Shown piece after piece: positions 26,988-37,233 of a stretch of 64,000 nt of DNA. The stretch lies in contig JAOTXU010000011.1 in assembly GCA_029862165.1 (NCBI GenBank), positions 1 through 64,000 on the forward strand. Reading direction: 5' to 3'. Both the position numbers and the translations under genes were made by a program. Numbering within the stretch: position 1 is the first letter of the stretch; each line of letters begins with the position of its first letter. Origin of the DNA: Gammaproteobacteria bacterium (lineage in GTDB: Bacteria; Pseudomonadota; Gammaproteobacteria; Steroidobacterales; JABDKV01). A model generated the notes under the pieces. The model made no database searches. It saw only the letters and a list, made by a program, of their open reading frames with translations, and was not told the origin of the DNA.

Positions 26988-28418
26988 TCAGGTCGCCAGT
27001 TGGCCGGCCACTTTCGGCAACAGTGCCAGCAGTCGGTCAATATGCTCCAGATGCGTGCGGAAATTCAACACTGCTAGCCGCAGCATATAGCGACCTTCAA
27101 TCCGGGTTGAGGAGATGAATATTTGGCCGTCGCGTTGAATTGCGTCAACGAGCCTGCGATTGAAGTCTTCAGTATCGGCGCCGTTGGGTGGTTTGTATCG
27201 ATATATCACTACCGATAATTCGGGTACTGGTCCGACCTCAAAGTCGGGTAGCTTGGCAAGTTGTTCACGGAAATATTGCGCCAGAAGCAATTTCTCATCC
27301 AAGGCTGCCCTGAATGGTTTGAGGCCTGCGAGTTTTAGCGGTAACCATAGTCGTAGGCCACGAAACGGGCGAGTCAGTTCGGCGGACAAGGAAGCAGGGG
27401 AGGGATCGTCCTCGACTGCGTCCTGCATGTAGTCTGCGTGGTATCCGTGTGCAGCAGCGAGAGTATCGCGGTTTTTTACGATCACAGCGCCGCTGCCATA
27501 GGGCAAAAAGAAACCCTTGTGTGGATCGATTACAACTGAATCCGCCTTTTCGATACCGCTTAAAACTGACTGACCGGCATCGCACAGCAAGAACGCACCA
27601 CCGTAGGCACCGTCGACGTGCAACCACAAACCCTGCTCGGCCGCTACCGATGCGATTAGATCCAATGGATCGACCGAACCGGTGTCTGTAGTGCCAGCCG
27701 AGGCGACCACCATCCACGGTTTCAAACCGGCTTTTCGATCGTCGGTAATTGCTTTTTGCAGCGCGGCCACATCCATCCGAAAAGACTGGTCCATGGGAAT
27801 TACCCGTTGGATGCATTCCTTTAGACCCGCGATGCCGAGTGCTTTAGTCACGCAGTGATGTACCTGCGACGTCAGATATACACACGTATCGGGAATATCG
27901 CGGGCAGCGATCCCGTGCGCTTCGCGGGCGGCAACGATCGCTGACAAATTGGCAATACTGCCACCCGATGTAAGATCGCCGCCAGCACCGGTCCCGTAGC
28001 CAATCAACCGTGCCAGCCATTGCACCAGGCGTTGTTCCAGCTGCACCGCTCCCGGCGACGCAAAGTAGATGCCGGAATAGCGGTTGCTGACATCGGCCAG
28101 GTAGTCACCAAGCGCGGCATAGTAGACACCGCCACCCGGGATATATCCCAAATGCGCGCCCGAGGCCGGATTTATTCCCGGTGTATCGACTTCGCGAGCC
28201 AGTTCCGCCAACAGCAGTTCCAGGTCTACCGGTGCGTCACCAATGAAGTCGCCAAATGCTGTATCAGGCTGACCTGGCACATAAACCGGCATCTCTGGCA
28301 ATGCATCCAAAAAACGGTCGGCATATCGAACGACCTGTTCCGTAATTTCACGGCGGATATCAGGGGGTGGTTCCAGCTGCCGGGAAACGGCTTCCAGTTT
28401 TGCAATGGCTTCGCGCAT
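26988..28418 (-). CDS. PLP-dependent group II decarboxylase (aromatic amino acid/glutamate type)
   Basis: About 476 residues from ATG 28418 (M-R-E-A-I-A-K-L-E); the frame extends further to 28508 without conserved content. Motifs are G-G-G-V-Y-Y-A-A-L-G, T-S-G-G-S-I-A-N-L, H-V-D-G-A-Y-G-G-A, and D-P-H-K-G-F-F with the PLP-binding lysine. It is cytosolic and releases CO2 from an amino acid. The sequence alone does not separate tyrosine/tryptophan, DOPA, 2,4-diaminobutyrate and aspartate decarboxylases. It diverges from the YHS-malate synthase pair. Confidence 0.85.
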   Translation of the reverse strand: MREAIAKLEAVSRQLEPPPDIRREITEQVVRYADRFLDALPEMPVYVPGQPDTAFGDFIGDAPVDLELLLAELAREVDTPGINPASGAHLGYIPGGGVYYAALGDYLADVSNRYSGIYFASPGAVQLEQRLVQWLARLIGYGTGAGGDLTSGGSIANLSAIVAAREAHGIAARDIPDTCVYLTSQVHHCVTKALGIAGLKECIQRVIPMDQSFRMDVAALQKAITDDRKAGLKPWMVVASAGTTDTGSVDPLDLIASVAAEQGLWLHVDGAYGGAFLLCDAGQSVLSGIEKADSVVIDPHKGFFLPYGSGAVIVKNRDTLAAAHGYHADYMQDAVEDDPSPASLSAELTRPFRGLRLWLPLKLAGLKPFRAALDEKLLLAQYFREQLAKLPDFEVGPVPELSVVIYRYKPPNGADTEDFNRRLVDAIQRDGQIFISSTRIEGRYMLRLAVLNFRTHLEHIDRLLALLPKVAGQLAT

Positions 28419-28531
28419 TGCAGGAGTATAGTGCCAGCGGGTTGTTTGTCGATGGCGGGAACATGAATCAGCAAATACCCGTCCAACAGCGTGTACTATT
28501 GTCAGCAATCCTCATGCGGGACGACTTAGCC

Positions 28532-29113
28532 ATGCGAAACCTCACGTTAGTACTTATCAGCGTCGCCCTGGGCAGCTGTGCCGGCGAAGCTACAGACTTT
28601 GCCCGACTGAGTCGTGTGGGGCCGCAAGGCATTGCAATAGATGGCTATTCGCCCGTTTCCTATTTCAGCGAGGGCAGGGCGGAGCAAGGCAGTTCAGACT
28701 ATGCGGTCAGTCACGACGGTGTTACCTACTGGCTTACTGACGCCGAGCAGGTGCTTGCTTTCAACGCCGACCCACGACGCTATCAGCCTGCACACGGTGG
28801 CTGGTGTTCATTGATGCTGACAGGGTCGGGGCAACTGACACCCGCCAATCCGGAGTCCTTCAAGATCGTCGATGACCGCCTGCTGCTTTTCTGGAGTGGC
28901 GATTTCCAGGGCATGGCAATCGATGGCAGTCGAAATTGGCACTCAAAATTCGAGGATTCTGCAGGCGAGATGGCGCTACTGGCAAAAGCCGACGCCGCCT
29001 GGACCAGGTTGTTGGCCGGTACTGTCCGACAAAAGATCGTTTTGTTTAACGAAAGCGATGGGGATCGCATAAACGAAACCCGGCGCGCTGTGGCGAAAAA
29101 ACAATATGAGTGA
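28532..29113 (+). CDS. YHS-domain lipoprotein
   Basis: A 193-residue protein from ATG 28532; ATG 28514 in the same frame is possible. A signal with the lipobox-like L-G-S-C-A-G predicts a lipoprotein. The YHS-like region reads [11 protein letters not shown]...[23 protein letters not shown], close to periplasmic YHS proteins thought to bind metal. Its last 8 bases overlap the start of malate synthase G, so the two are probably co-translated, although no functional link is known. Confidence 0.75.
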   Translation: MRNLTLVLISVALGSCAGEATDFARLSRVGPQGIAIDGYSPVSYFSEGRAEQGSSDYAVSHDGVTYWLTDAEQVLAFNADPRRYQPAHGGWCSLMLTGSGQLTPANPESFKIVDDRLLLFWSGDFQGMAIDGSRNWHSKFEDSAGEMALLAKADAAWTRLLAGTVRQKIVLFNESDGDRINETRRAVAKKQYE

Positions 29114-31286
29114 TGCCACGGGGCTTTCCCTCACCGTCCACGACGGATTCCGATCATTTGTCGAGTCGGAGTTGCTGCCGGAAATCGATATCGGTACGGG
29201 AGAGTTCTGGTCAGGTCTGCAAAAGATCATTGTCGAGCTGACACCGGAGAACCGGCAATTGCTCAGCTTCAGGGATGAGCTGCAGCACAAAATCGACGCA
29301 TATCACAACGAGCATGATGGTTGGGACGCCGGGCGCTACCGGAGCTTTCTGGAACAAATCAATTATCTTGGTAAGCCAGTCGGTGAGTTCGAAATTGGCA
29401 CCCGCAACGTCGATCCGGAAATCGCAACTATCGCGGGTCCACAATTGGTCGTGCCGGTAAGCAACGCACGCTTTGCCTTGAATGCAGCAAATGCCCGCTG
29501 GGGCAGTCTGTATGACGGGCTCTACGGCACTAACGTCATCGCCAGCGATCACGGACGCGCTCCTGGCAATTCTTATAACCCCAAACGTGGCGATGCGGTC
29601 GTCGCCTACGCGGCTGCGTTTCTGGATCAGGCGTTTCCTTTGAACGGTGGCAGTCACGCCGATGTTGGCGCCTATCGCATAGTCGTCGGAAACGGCAAAG
29701 CCTCGCTGGAAATTGACCTACTCAATGGCAGCCAAACGTGTCTGGCGAATTCCGCTCAATTTGTCGGGTACAACAGCGAAGCGCACAAACAGACTGTTCT
29801 GCTGAAAAATCACGGTCTGCATACTGAGATACTGATTGACCCGGATCATCCCGTCGGCAAGGCCTCGGCAGCCGGCGTTGCCGACGTGGTACTGGAATCT
29901 GCGATCACGACAATTCAGGACTGCGAGGACTCCGTCGCCGCTGTGGATGCCGAGGACAAAATCGGTGTCTACCGCAATTGGCTAGGGCTAATGAAGGGAA
30001 CACTGTCCGCGACATTTACCAAAGGCGGACGGGAGACGACACGGCGTCTGAACAGCGACCGCGAGTATCAGGCGGCCGATGGTGGATCCATTGTATTGCC
30101 GGGTCGCAGCCTGATGCTCGTACGCAACGTCGGTCATTTAATGACGACAGATGCTGTACTCGACGCCGATGGAAACGAAGTTTTTGAAGGCATCCTCGAT
30201 GCGGTCGTGACGACCGCCTGTGCGATAACCGACCTGCAGCAACGCGGACAGTATCGGAACAGCCGTAGCGGAAGTGTCTATATCGTGAAACCGAAGATGC
30301 ATGGTCCCGACGAGACTGCCTATACCGACAAGTTGTTTGCAAGAGTCGAAGACCTGCTACACCTCGAGCGCAATACCATCAAGGTTGGTGTTATGGACGA
30401 GGAACGCCGTACTACGGTGAACCTCGCTGCCTGCGTACACGCGGTGCGCGACCGGCTGGTGTTCATCAATACGGGTTTTCTGGACCGTACAGGGGACGAG
30501 ATTCATACCAGCATGCTTGCCGGTCCGATGATGCCAAAGGAGCAAATAAAAAAAGAGCCATGGATTACTGCCTATGAGGACTGGAACGTCGATATCGGAA
30601 TCGGTTGCGGTCTGCCGGGGAGGGCGCAAATTGGTAAGGGCATGTGGCCCAAACCGGACGAGATGAAACAGATGGTCGACAGCAAGAATGAACACCTGAA
30701 TGCAGGTGCAAATTGTGCCTGGGTGCCTTCACCGACCGCCGCCACGTTGCACGCCATGCACTATCACCAGACTGATGTTTTCCAGCGTCAACGCGAAATT
30801 GCGAAACGTCCGGTTGCCAGCCTGAATAAAATTCTCATGCCACCGCTTTGTGACCCACAGGGACTTGACGCCAAAACGATCCAGGCCGAACTCGACAATA
30901 ACGCCCAGAGCATTCTGGGTTATGTGGTTCGCTGGATAGATCAGGGCGTTGGTTGTTCCAAAGTACCGGACATCAATGACGTTGGTTTGATGGAAGACCG
31001 CGCGACACTAAGAATCTCCAGTCAGCACATGGCCAATTGGTTGAAACACGGGATATGTAACGAGGATCAGGTTATGGATACGTTCCGTCGCATGGCCAAA
31101 GTCGTTGATCAACAAAACGGTGGCGATCCCGCGTACAACAATATGGCTCCGGATTTTGACGGCATCGCGTTCCAGGCAGCCTGCGATCTCGTGTTAAAGG
31201 GTTGTGAGCAACCCAATGGCTACACCGAACCGTTGTTGCATGACTATCGCAGACAACGAAAACGGCAGGCATCCAGAAACTCATAA
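29106..31286 (+). CDS. glcB: Malate synthase G
   Basis: A 726-residue cytosolic enzyme condensing glyoxylate and acetyl-CoA to malate, of the long monomeric G type. The N-terminal alpha-helical clasp is followed by the barrel with [26 protein letters not shown], the Mg/glyoxylate region [20 protein letters not shown], and [19 protein letters not shown]. The length is usual. No isocitrate lyase is in the window. Confidence 0.96.
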   Translation: MSDATGLSLTVHDGFRSFVESELLPEIDIGTGEFWSGLQKIIVELTPENRQLLSFRDELQHKIDAYHNEHDGWDAGRYRSFLEQINYLGKPVGEFEIGTRNVDPEIATIAGPQLVVPVSNARFALNAANARWGSLYDGLYGTNVIASDHGRAPGNSYNPKRGDAVVAYAAAFLDQAFPLNGGSHADVGAYRIVVGNGKASLEIDLLNGSQTCLANSAQFVGYNSEAHKQTVLLKNHGLHTEILIDPDHPVGKASAAGVADVVLESAITTIQDCEDSVAAVDAEDKIGVYRNWLGLMKGTLSATFTKGGRETTRRLNSDREYQAADGGSIVLPGRSLMLVRNVGHLMTTDAVLDADGNEVFEGILDAVVTTACAITDLQQRGQYRNSRSGSVYIVKPKMHGPDETAYTDKLFARVEDLLHLERNTIKVGVMDEERRTTVNLAACVHAVRDRLVFINTGFLDRTGDEIHTSMLAGPMMPKEQIKKEPWITAYEDWNVDIGIGCGLPGRAQIGKGMWPKPDEMKQMVDSKNEHLNAGANCAWVPSPTAATLHAMHYHQTDVFQRQREIAKRPVASLNKILMPPLCDPQGLDAKTIQAELDNNAQSILGYVVRWIDQGVGCSKVPDINDVGLMEDRATLRISSQHMANWLKHGICNEDQVMDTFRRMAKVVDQQNGGDPAYNNMAPDFDGIAFQAACDLVLKGCEQPNGYTEPLLHDYRRQRKRQASRNS

Positions 31287-31308
31287 GTCCCGAATGCCAG
31301 GCCGCTGT

Positions 31309-31479
31309 TCATTTTTGGTCTGACTGATTTGGTGGCCGCGTGTCGTCGTCGGACAAAATACGTACGGCCGGAGTGTCGAGATCATCAAATTGTCCGGTGC
31401 GTACGGCCCAGAAAAATGCGCCTACTGCGATCAACAACAACACAAGACCCACCGGTATCAATACGAAAATAATATTCAT
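31309..31479 (-). CDS. ccoS: cbb3-type cytochrome oxidase assembly protein CcoS
   Basis: A 56-residue protein with start M-N-I-I-F-V-L-I-P-V-G-L, one membrane helix, and F-F-W-A-V-R-T-G-Q-F-D-D-L-D-T-P-A, the signature of CcoS. It is needed to insert heme and copper into the oxidase. Its ATG overlaps the ccoI stop by 4 bp. It is the last gene of the operon and convergent with glcB (22-bp gap). Confidence 0.95.
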   Translation of the reverse strand: MNIIFVLIPVGLVLLLIAVGAFFWAVRTGQFDDLDTPAVRILSDDDTRPPNQSDQK

Positions 31480-33770
31480 GTTGCAGGGCTTTCCCGCATT
31501 TGCAAGCCACTGCCTGGGCCGGCCGACTCCCCGCCAACGAGTCGCAACGCATTAAGCACGACAATCAGCGAACTGGCGGACATGCCGATTGCCGCCATCC
31601 ATGGGGCAACCAGACCGGCTGCCGCGAGTGGCAGCGCTACAACGTTGTAGGCGATCGCCCAGATCATGTTCTGACGAATTACTCGCTGCGTTTTACGCGA
31701 TTGTTGTACGCCGACTACCAGCCGATCGAGGCCACCGCCAAGCAATATCAGGTCGGCGCTGGCCTGGGCCAGGGTCGACCCGGATCCCATTGCGATTGAA
31801 ACATCCGCGCCGGCTAACACCGGCGCATCGTTGATGCCGTCGCCAACCATCGCGATTGTCCGCCCGGCCGCACGACGAGCCTGCATGTCAGTAAGTTTTT
31901 CTTCAGGCAATAGAGATGCATGAAAGTCTGTTATTTGCAGTTCGTTGGCAATGCGTTGTACCGGTGCGATCGTGTCGCCACTGAGTATGGCCGGCGTCAA
32001 GCCGGCCGCACGCAATTGATCAATTGCTACCGCTGCTTCCGGCCGGAGTGCATCTTCCAGGTCAAACGCAGCCATGGTTGTGTCCTCGTCGGCAAGATAG
32101 ACCGTGGTAACACCAGGCTGCGGTGTGATATCCGGGTTGCCGTTGTTAAGTTCAGCAACAAAATCGGCGCGTCCGATCCGGTAGCGCCGGCCGTTGATGA
32201 CACCCTCAATACCGCGCCCGGAGATGACCTGAATAGAATCCGCGACCAGCTCGCTGTGGACCTCGTTCAATGCAACCGCAACCGGATGTGCCGAACCGGA
32301 TTCCAGCGCTGCGGCGATTGCCCGGCATCGTCTCTGATCTTGTTCAGGACTCAAAAGACGTACGGCAACCACCTTGAGTTTGCCACGCGTCAGCGTACCG
32401 GTTTTGTCGAGTAACAAGGTGTCGGCCCGGGCAAGCGTTTCAACCGCCGAGCCCCGCGTCACCAGCAAACCATTGCGGGCGAGAAACCCCGTCGCGGCGG
32501 TCAAGGCGGCCGGTGTTGCTAAAGACAAAGCGCAGGGGCATGTGACAACCAGCACCGACAAGGTTACGGTCAACGCCCGGGCGGGTTCCAGCGCAAGCCA
32601 CGTGAAAAACACGCCTGTCGCAATAAGCAACACTCCGGCCACGAAATAGCCCGCAACCCGATCTGCAAGCTGCGCCATGCGTGGGCGTTCGCCTTGCGCC
32701 CGCTCGAGTAACCGGGCAATACCAGACAACACAGTGTCAGGGCCGATATCAGTGACAACAAAGTGTAGCGGGCCGGTCAGATTAATACTGCCACCGATCA
32801 GCTGATCTCCTATACGGCGGGTATTCGGTTGCGATTCGCCGGTCAGCAAAGATTCGTCGGTCGCCGAATCGCCCCAAACCACATTGCCGTCGGCAGGTAC
32901 GGTGTCACCCGGGCGTACGAGCAGACGGTCACCAGATTGTACCTGCCCCAGTGGAATTTCCTCTTCCTGCCATTCGGCGCCGCTGCCCTTGTGCAGACGG
33001 ATTGCGGTTGCCGGAATGGATTCGGACAAGGCTTCGCTGGCAGCCATCGTGCGATGCCGCGCCAACATTTCGGCGAACCGTCCAAAAGAAAGAAAGAACG
33101 TGAACATTACTACCGAATCGAAATACACCTCTGTGCGCAGATCACCAAAAAAACTGATTGCGACGCTCGCGACATACGCGATACCGATGGCCAGTGCAAC
33201 GGGCACGTCCATCCCAACCCGTCGTTGACTCAAGTCCGTAATCGCTGCACGGAAAAACGGTGCGGCTGCATAGAACACAACGGGCGTCGCTACAAGAAGG
33301 CTCAATAACCGGAAAAACTGCTGATACTCGCTGGTCATGCCTTCGAAGGCACCGGCATAACCGGCAACGGCATACGTCATTACCTGCATCATGCCAAGTC
33401 CGGCGACAATCAATCGTTTGAGCGCCGCGTGGTATTCGCCCACGTTGAGCGTGGACCGTGTGTCTTCGTGCAGCGGATGTGGCGCAAAACCGAGATCTGC
33501 AATGCTCTGCATCAAACGACTCAGGGGCACTCGCGTGGGATCCCAACTGAGGTTTGCATGATGCGTTGACGGGTTTACATGAATTTCTTTGACACCTTCG
33601 ATACCAGACAGACCTTTTTCGATGGTCATGCTGCACGAGGCACAGTGAATGCCGTCGACCATGAGCGTGACTTCGTTGCTGTGCGCGTCCACTTCATGAA
33701 CAAATCCACGCGCGACAGCGGGCCGGTCGAAGGCCTCGAAACGTTCGTCTATCGTCAGACTGTCACTCAT
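31476..33770 (-). CDS. ccoI: Copper-exporting P1B-type ATPase for cbb3 oxidase assembly
   Basis: A 764-residue inner-membrane pump from ATG 33770, which overlaps the ccoH stop by 8 bp. The longer frame start at 33815 is unlikely. The N-terminal heavy-metal domain carries G-I-H-C-A-S-C (about 41-46). The transmembrane Cu site is V-T-C-P-C-A-L-S, phosphorylation is at D-K-T-G-T-L-T, and the hinge is M-V-G-D-G-I-N-D-A-P. It delivers copper to the oxidase catalytic subunit. Also known as FixI. Confidence 0.95.
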   Translation of the reverse strand: MSDSLTIDERFEAFDRPAVARGFVHEVDAHSNEVTLMVDGIHCASCSMTIEKGLSGIEGVKEIHVNPSTHHANLSWDPTRVPLSRLMQSIADLGFAPHPLHEDTRSTLNVGEYHAALKRLIVAGLGMMQVMTYAVAGYAGAFEGMTSEYQQFFRLLSLLVATPVVFYAAAPFFRAAITDLSQRRVGMDVPVALAIGIAYVASVAISFFGDLRTEVYFDSVVMFTFFLSFGRFAEMLARHRTMAASEALSESIPATAIRLHKGSGAEWQEEEIPLGQVQSGDRLLVRPGDTVPADGNVVWGDSATDESLLTGESQPNTRRIGDQLIGGSINLTGPLHFVVTDIGPDTVLSGIARLLERAQGERPRMAQLADRVAGYFVAGVLLIATGVFFTWLALEPARALTVTLSVLVVTCPCALSLATPAALTAATGFLARNGLLVTRGSAVETLARADTLLLDKTGTLTRGKLKVVAVRLLSPEQDQRRCRAIAAALESGSAHPVAVALNEVHSELVADSIQVISGRGIEGVINGRRYRIGRADFVAELNNGNPDITPQPGVTTVYLADEDTTMAAFDLEDALRPEAAVAIDQLRAAGLTPAILSGDTIAPVQRIANELQITDFHASLLPEEKLTDMQARRAAGRTIAMVGDGINDAPVLAGADVSIAMGSGSTLAQASADLILLGGGLDRLVVGVQQSRKTQRVIRQNMIWAIAYNVVALPLAAAGLVAPWMAAIGMSASSLIVVLNALRLVGGESAGPGSGLQMRESPAT

Positions 33771-34200
33771 CTCGCTCCAGCTTCCAGACTGGTGCCGGGT
33801 ATGCCCAGCTGCCACGCAGGGTCAGCGTCTCGGCCTGCAGCATCACTTCGTGTGCACCAGGCTCGAGTACTTTGACCGGAGTTTTGTATCTACGTTCATC
33901 GATACGCTCAGCACGCATCTGTTGGGTACGGCCATCTGGTCGTGAAACGAGCGTTACTCTCAGATGCTCTGGCCAGGATTCGCCCGGCGGCGCGAGGCCC
34001 AGATCGAAAGTCAATATTTCCTGGTTGGCAGAAATCTCAACCGGCACGGCCAGCAGGCCGGCCCCATCAACACGTTCAGGCGCCGCTGCGAAAGCAATCC
34101 ATACCGTGACGAGGCTGGCCGTTACCGCCGCGCCCAACAAAACGACTATGAACCACGGCCAAAATTGCTTGTACCAGGCCATGCTCTGCGCGTCATTCAT
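33763..34200 (-). CDS. ccoH: FixH/CcoH family oxidase assembly protein
   Basis: A 145-residue protein with one N-terminal membrane helix (about 13-36) after W-Y-K-Q-F-W-P-W-F, and a periplasmic beta-sandwich with P-G-A-H-E-V near the C-terminus. Its size and its place between ccoG and ccoI identify it. It overlaps ccoG by 4 bp and ccoI by 8 bp. It helps mature the cbb3 complex. Confidence 0.92.
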   Translation of the reverse strand: MNDAQSMAWYKQFWPWFIVVLLGAAVTASLVTVWIAFAAAPERVDGAGLLAVPVEISANQEILTFDLGLAPPGESWPEHLRVTLVSRPDGRTQQMRAERIDERRYKTPVKVLEPGAHEVMLQAETLTLRGSWAYPAPVWKLERDE

Positions 34201-35567
34201 CGGGCTGGTGCCATGAAGCGTGCCGGTTCTTCCACAGAGAGTTTTCCATCGGCGGTGTAGATCCGAATACTAATGTCCTGTCCGCCGGCCTGCACATCCG
34301 CAGGCGCAGAGATGCGTGCTGCCACCGCCTCGATAGTGCCGGCATCCACAGTGAGCGTTGCCGGTTCGGTTTCAACGCTCATCTCCACCGAGCCCGTGAC
34401 CGCAACCGCCAGAGTGTGGGCTTCGTTGTCCATATTTATGATGCGCAGGCTATAGACGTTTTCGATGCGCCCGCCATCAACCACACGGTATAGCGAATTA
34501 CGGTCGCGAATGATATCCAGACCCAGCGGTGTCCGTGTTGCCAGCGAAAAACCGGTTAACGAAATGACCGCTAACAGCAATGCGGCGTAAACGAATACAC
34601 GTGGTCGTGCGATGTGGCTGGTCTTACCCACCACGGAATTTTCTGTCGCATAACGGATTAGCCCAGGCTCATAGCCCATGTTGTCCATAACTTCATTGCA
34701 GACATCGACGCACGCGGCACAGGCGATGCATTCGTACTGAAGCCCTTTGCGGATATCGATGCCGGTCGGACAGACCTGCACGCACTTGTGGCAATCGATG
34801 CAATCACCGAGACCCGCCTTTGCCGGATCGGTACTCCGACGCCGACCACCGCGTGGCTCTCCGCGATTTTCGTCGTATGCGACGATGAGCGTGTCGCGAT
34901 CGAACATCGCCGACTGGAAGCGTGCGTAGGGACACATGTATTTGCATACCTGCTCGCGCATAAACCCGGCATTGCCATAAGTTGCGGCGGAATAAAAAAA
35001 TATCCAAAAGCTCTCCCAGCCACTGAGTGATGCCGTCGCCACCTTGCCGCTCAGTTCTGCAATTGGCGTGAAGTAACCGACGAACGTGAGCCCCGTAAAT
35101 AGTGAGAACATGACCCAGAAAAATTGCTTGGCCGTTTTGCGTCTGGCCTTATCGAGACTCCAGGGCGCCTGGTCCATTTTCATCCGCTTTCGGCGATCGC
35201 CCTCGGTCCAACGTTCCATCCAGATGAATACTTCGGTCCAAACCGTTTGCGGACAGGCATAACCACACCAAACGCGACCAAACAACGTTGTGAAAAAAAA
35301 CAGCGATAATGCCGCCGTGATTAACAGGGCAGTGAGATAGATCAGGTCCTGTGGCCACAACGTCAGCCAGAACAAGTGAAACTTGCGTGCGGGCAGGTCA
35401 AACAAGACCGCCTGGCGACCGTTCCAGCGCAGCCAAGGCAACAGGTAGTAGAGCCCGAGCAGGGCGACTACTGCGGTTGCGCGGAGGTTTTGGAACCTTC
35501 CACTGACTTCCCGCGGATAGATTTTTGTCTGCGATTCGTAGAGTGCGGCGTTGGCGCTATCTTTCAC
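34197..35567 (-). CDS. ccoG: Polyferredoxin-like cupric reductase CcoG (RdxA/FixG)
   Basis: A 456-residue inner-membrane protein with several membrane segments, the motif W-C-G-Y-A-C-P-Q-T-V-W-T-E, two ferredoxin clusters (C-I-D-C-H-K-C-V-Q-V-C-P and C-I-A-C-A-A-C-V-D-V-C) and a C-terminal periplasmic Ig-like domain. CcoG reduces Cu(II) for delivery to the oxidase. The start lies 2 bp after the ccoP stop. Confidence 0.95.
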   Translation of the reverse strand: MKDSANAALYESQTKIYPREVSGRFQNLRATAVVALLGLYYLLPWLRWNGRQAVLFDLPARKFHLFWLTLWPQDLIYLTALLITAALSLFFFTTLFGRVWCGYACPQTVWTEVFIWMERWTEGDRRKRMKMDQAPWSLDKARRKTAKQFFWVMFSLFTGLTFVGYFTPIAELSGKVATASLSGWESFWIFFYSAATYGNAGFMREQVCKYMCPYARFQSAMFDRDTLIVAYDENRGEPRGGRRRSTDPAKAGLGDCIDCHKCVQVCPTGIDIRKGLQYECIACAACVDVCNEVMDNMGYEPGLIRYATENSVVGKTSHIARPRVFVYAALLLAVISLTGFSLATRTPLGLDIIRDRNSLYRVVDGGRIENVYSLRIINMDNEAHTLAVAVTGSVEMSVETEPATLTVDAGTIEAVAARISAPADVQAGGQDISIRIYTADGKLSVEEPARFMAPAR

Positions 35568-35569
35568 CG

Positions 35570-36466
35570 CTACGGCGCGCGCTCATGCGACAGTTGGTAG
35601 ATATAGGCTGCCATTATGCGTGAGCGTTCTGGACCCAGCAGATCCTCGTGCGCGGGCATCCGGTTGGCGCGGCCATTGACGATGCCTTCGCGAATGCGGG
35701 CAGCATCACTGCCGTACAACCAGACGTCGTCGGTGAGATTGGGGGCACCCAGCGATTGGTTGCCCCGTCCATCCAGCCCGTGACACGCGGAACACGTGGC
35801 GAACATGGGTTTGCCGGCGGCTGCGGCGGCTGAATCATGGTCTTTGCCACTGAGGCTCAAGACGTACTGAACCACGTTGTCAATCGTCTGATCGTCCATC
35901 GTGGCACCCATCGGCGGCATCATGCCGGCACGGCCCTTGAGAATACTGGTCAGGATCGCATCAGGCTCACCACCATAGAGCCAGTCGGCGTCTGTGAGGT
36001 TGGGAAAGGTCGGGGCGCCCCGGGCATCGGAACCATGACAAACGCTGCAGTTGATGACGAAAAGACGGTGCCCGATGCCCATTGCCTGTTCATCGGCAGC
36101 CAGTTCGTCGAACGATAGTTCGGCCAGGCGATCGTAGATTGCGCTGTAACGATTGCGCGCTTGCTGCAATTCATTTTCGTATTGCCCGGTCTGCGTCCAA
36201 CCGAGCACGCCTTTGTAGTTGCCGAGTGCCGGGTAAAGGATGATATATGCGATGCCGAAGAAGATAGTGAGGTAGAACAGCATCATCCACCACAACGGCA
36301 GTGGTTGATTGTATTCCCGTAGATCGCCATCCCACACGTGGCCCATAGTTTCATCAGCACCGGGTTCGCCGGGCCGCTGGCCGGAGTAACGCCGCAACAG
36401 CCACCAACAGCCGGCAATATTGGCAAGCGTCAAGATGATGATGAACCAGCTCCAGCCGCTACTCAT
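35570..36466 (-). CDS. ccoP: cbb3-type cytochrome c oxidase subunit III (diheme cytochrome c)
   Basis: A 298-residue subunit from ATG 36466, chosen for GGAG 7 bp upstream over the frame start at 36481. Two membrane helices (about 5-25 and 57-79) are followed by two cytochrome c domains with heme sites C-S-V-C-H (140-144) and C-S-A-C-H (225-229). Distal methionines are likely in the M-M-P-P-M and R-M-P-A-H regions. It passes electrons to CcoO/CcoN. Its start overlaps the ccoQ stop by 8 bp. Confidence 0.95.
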   Translation of the reverse strand: MSSGWSWFIIILTLANIAGCWWLLRRYSGQRPGEPGADETMGHVWDGDLREYNQPLPLWWMMLFYLTIFFGIAYIILYPALGNYKGVLGWTQTGQYENELQQARNRYSAIYDRLAELSFDELAADEQAMGIGHRLFVINCSVCHGSDARGAPTFPNLTDADWLYGGEPDAILTSILKGRAGMMPPMGATMDDQTIDNVVQYVLSLSGKDHDSAAAAAGKPMFATCSACHGLDGRGNQSLGAPNLTDDVWLYGSDAARIREGIVNGRANRMPAHEDLLGPERSRIMAAYIYQLSHERAP

Positions 36467-36626
36467 TGTGATCTCCATCACTATTGTCTTCTAACGGGAT
36501 ACGAGCCGCGTCGTCGAAATCACGGCTTTTGCGAATCAAAAAAAGCCAAACGACCAATGCGATAAAAGCCGCCATCAAAGCCAGTGTGATAAGACCGCGA
36601 ATGACACCCACGTCAATAACGTCCAC
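36459..36626 (-). CDS. ccoQ: cbb3-type oxidase small subunit CcoQ
   Basis: A 55-residue single-pass protein starting at GTG 36626, overlapping the end of ccoO by 14 bp. It has one membrane helix (about 9-31), then [15 protein letters not shown], the CcoQ pattern. It stabilises the complex. The ribosome site is weak, so translational coupling to ccoO is likely. Confidence 0.88.
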   Translation of the reverse strand: MDVIDVGVIRGLITLALMAAFIALVVWLFLIRKSRDFDDAARIPLEDNSDGDHNE

Positions 36627-37230
36627 GTGGAAACGCTAAGCCCAAGCCCTGCAAATAGGCGATCAACGCATCCATCTCGGTCTTACCGTCGACGACGCTT
36701 ATGGCAGCGGCAATCTGTTCGTCTGTATAGGGCGTGCCAAGTGCGCGTAAACGGCGCATGCGTAATTCGACGTTTTCACCGTCTAGCATTTCTTTCGCGA
36801 GCCATGGGTAGCCGGGCATGTTGGATTCGGGTACGAGATCACGCGGGTTAATCAAATGCAGGCGATGCCACTCATCAGTGTAACGGCCGCCGACCCGGGC
36901 CAGATCCGGCCCCGTACGCTTGGACCCAAATTGAAACGGTCGGTCATAAACAAACTCGCCGGCCACCGAGTAGTGACCATAGCGTTCGGTTTCGCTGCGG
37001 AAAGGCCGAATCTGTTGTGAATGACACACGTAACAACCTTCGCTGACATAGACATCGCGCCCGGCCAGTTGCAGCGGCGCATACGGTTCCACACCCTCGA
37101 GCGGTTTAGTGGTCTCGGCCTGGAACATTAGTGGTAAGATTTCGACCAGACCGGCAACGCTAATTACCAGCGCTATGGTGACGCCCATAAGCGCGATGTT
37201 TTTTTCCAGTTTTTGATGATTCATTGCCAT
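36613..37230 (-). CDS. ccoO: cbb3-type cytochrome c oxidase subunit II (monoheme)
   Basis: A 205-residue membrane-anchored cytochrome c. It has an N-terminal helix (about 13-35), heme site C-Y-V-C-H (66-70) with the typical S-Q-Q-I-R-P-F-R after it, [13 protein letters not shown] and a methionine region [10 protein letters not shown]. It starts 3 bp after ccoN; the second ATG two codons on is an equal choice. Confidence 0.96.
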   Translation of the reverse strand: MAMNHQKLEKNIALMGVTIALVISVAGLVEILPLMFQAETTKPLEGVEPYAPLQLAGRDVYVSEGCYVCHSQQIRPFRSETERYGHYSVAGEFVYDRPFQFGSKRTGPDLARVGGRYTDEWHRLHLINPRDLVPESNMPGYPWLAKEMLDGENVELRMRRLRALGTPYTDEQIAAAISVVDGKTEMDALIAYLQGLGLAFPRGRY

Positions 37231-37233
37231 TGC

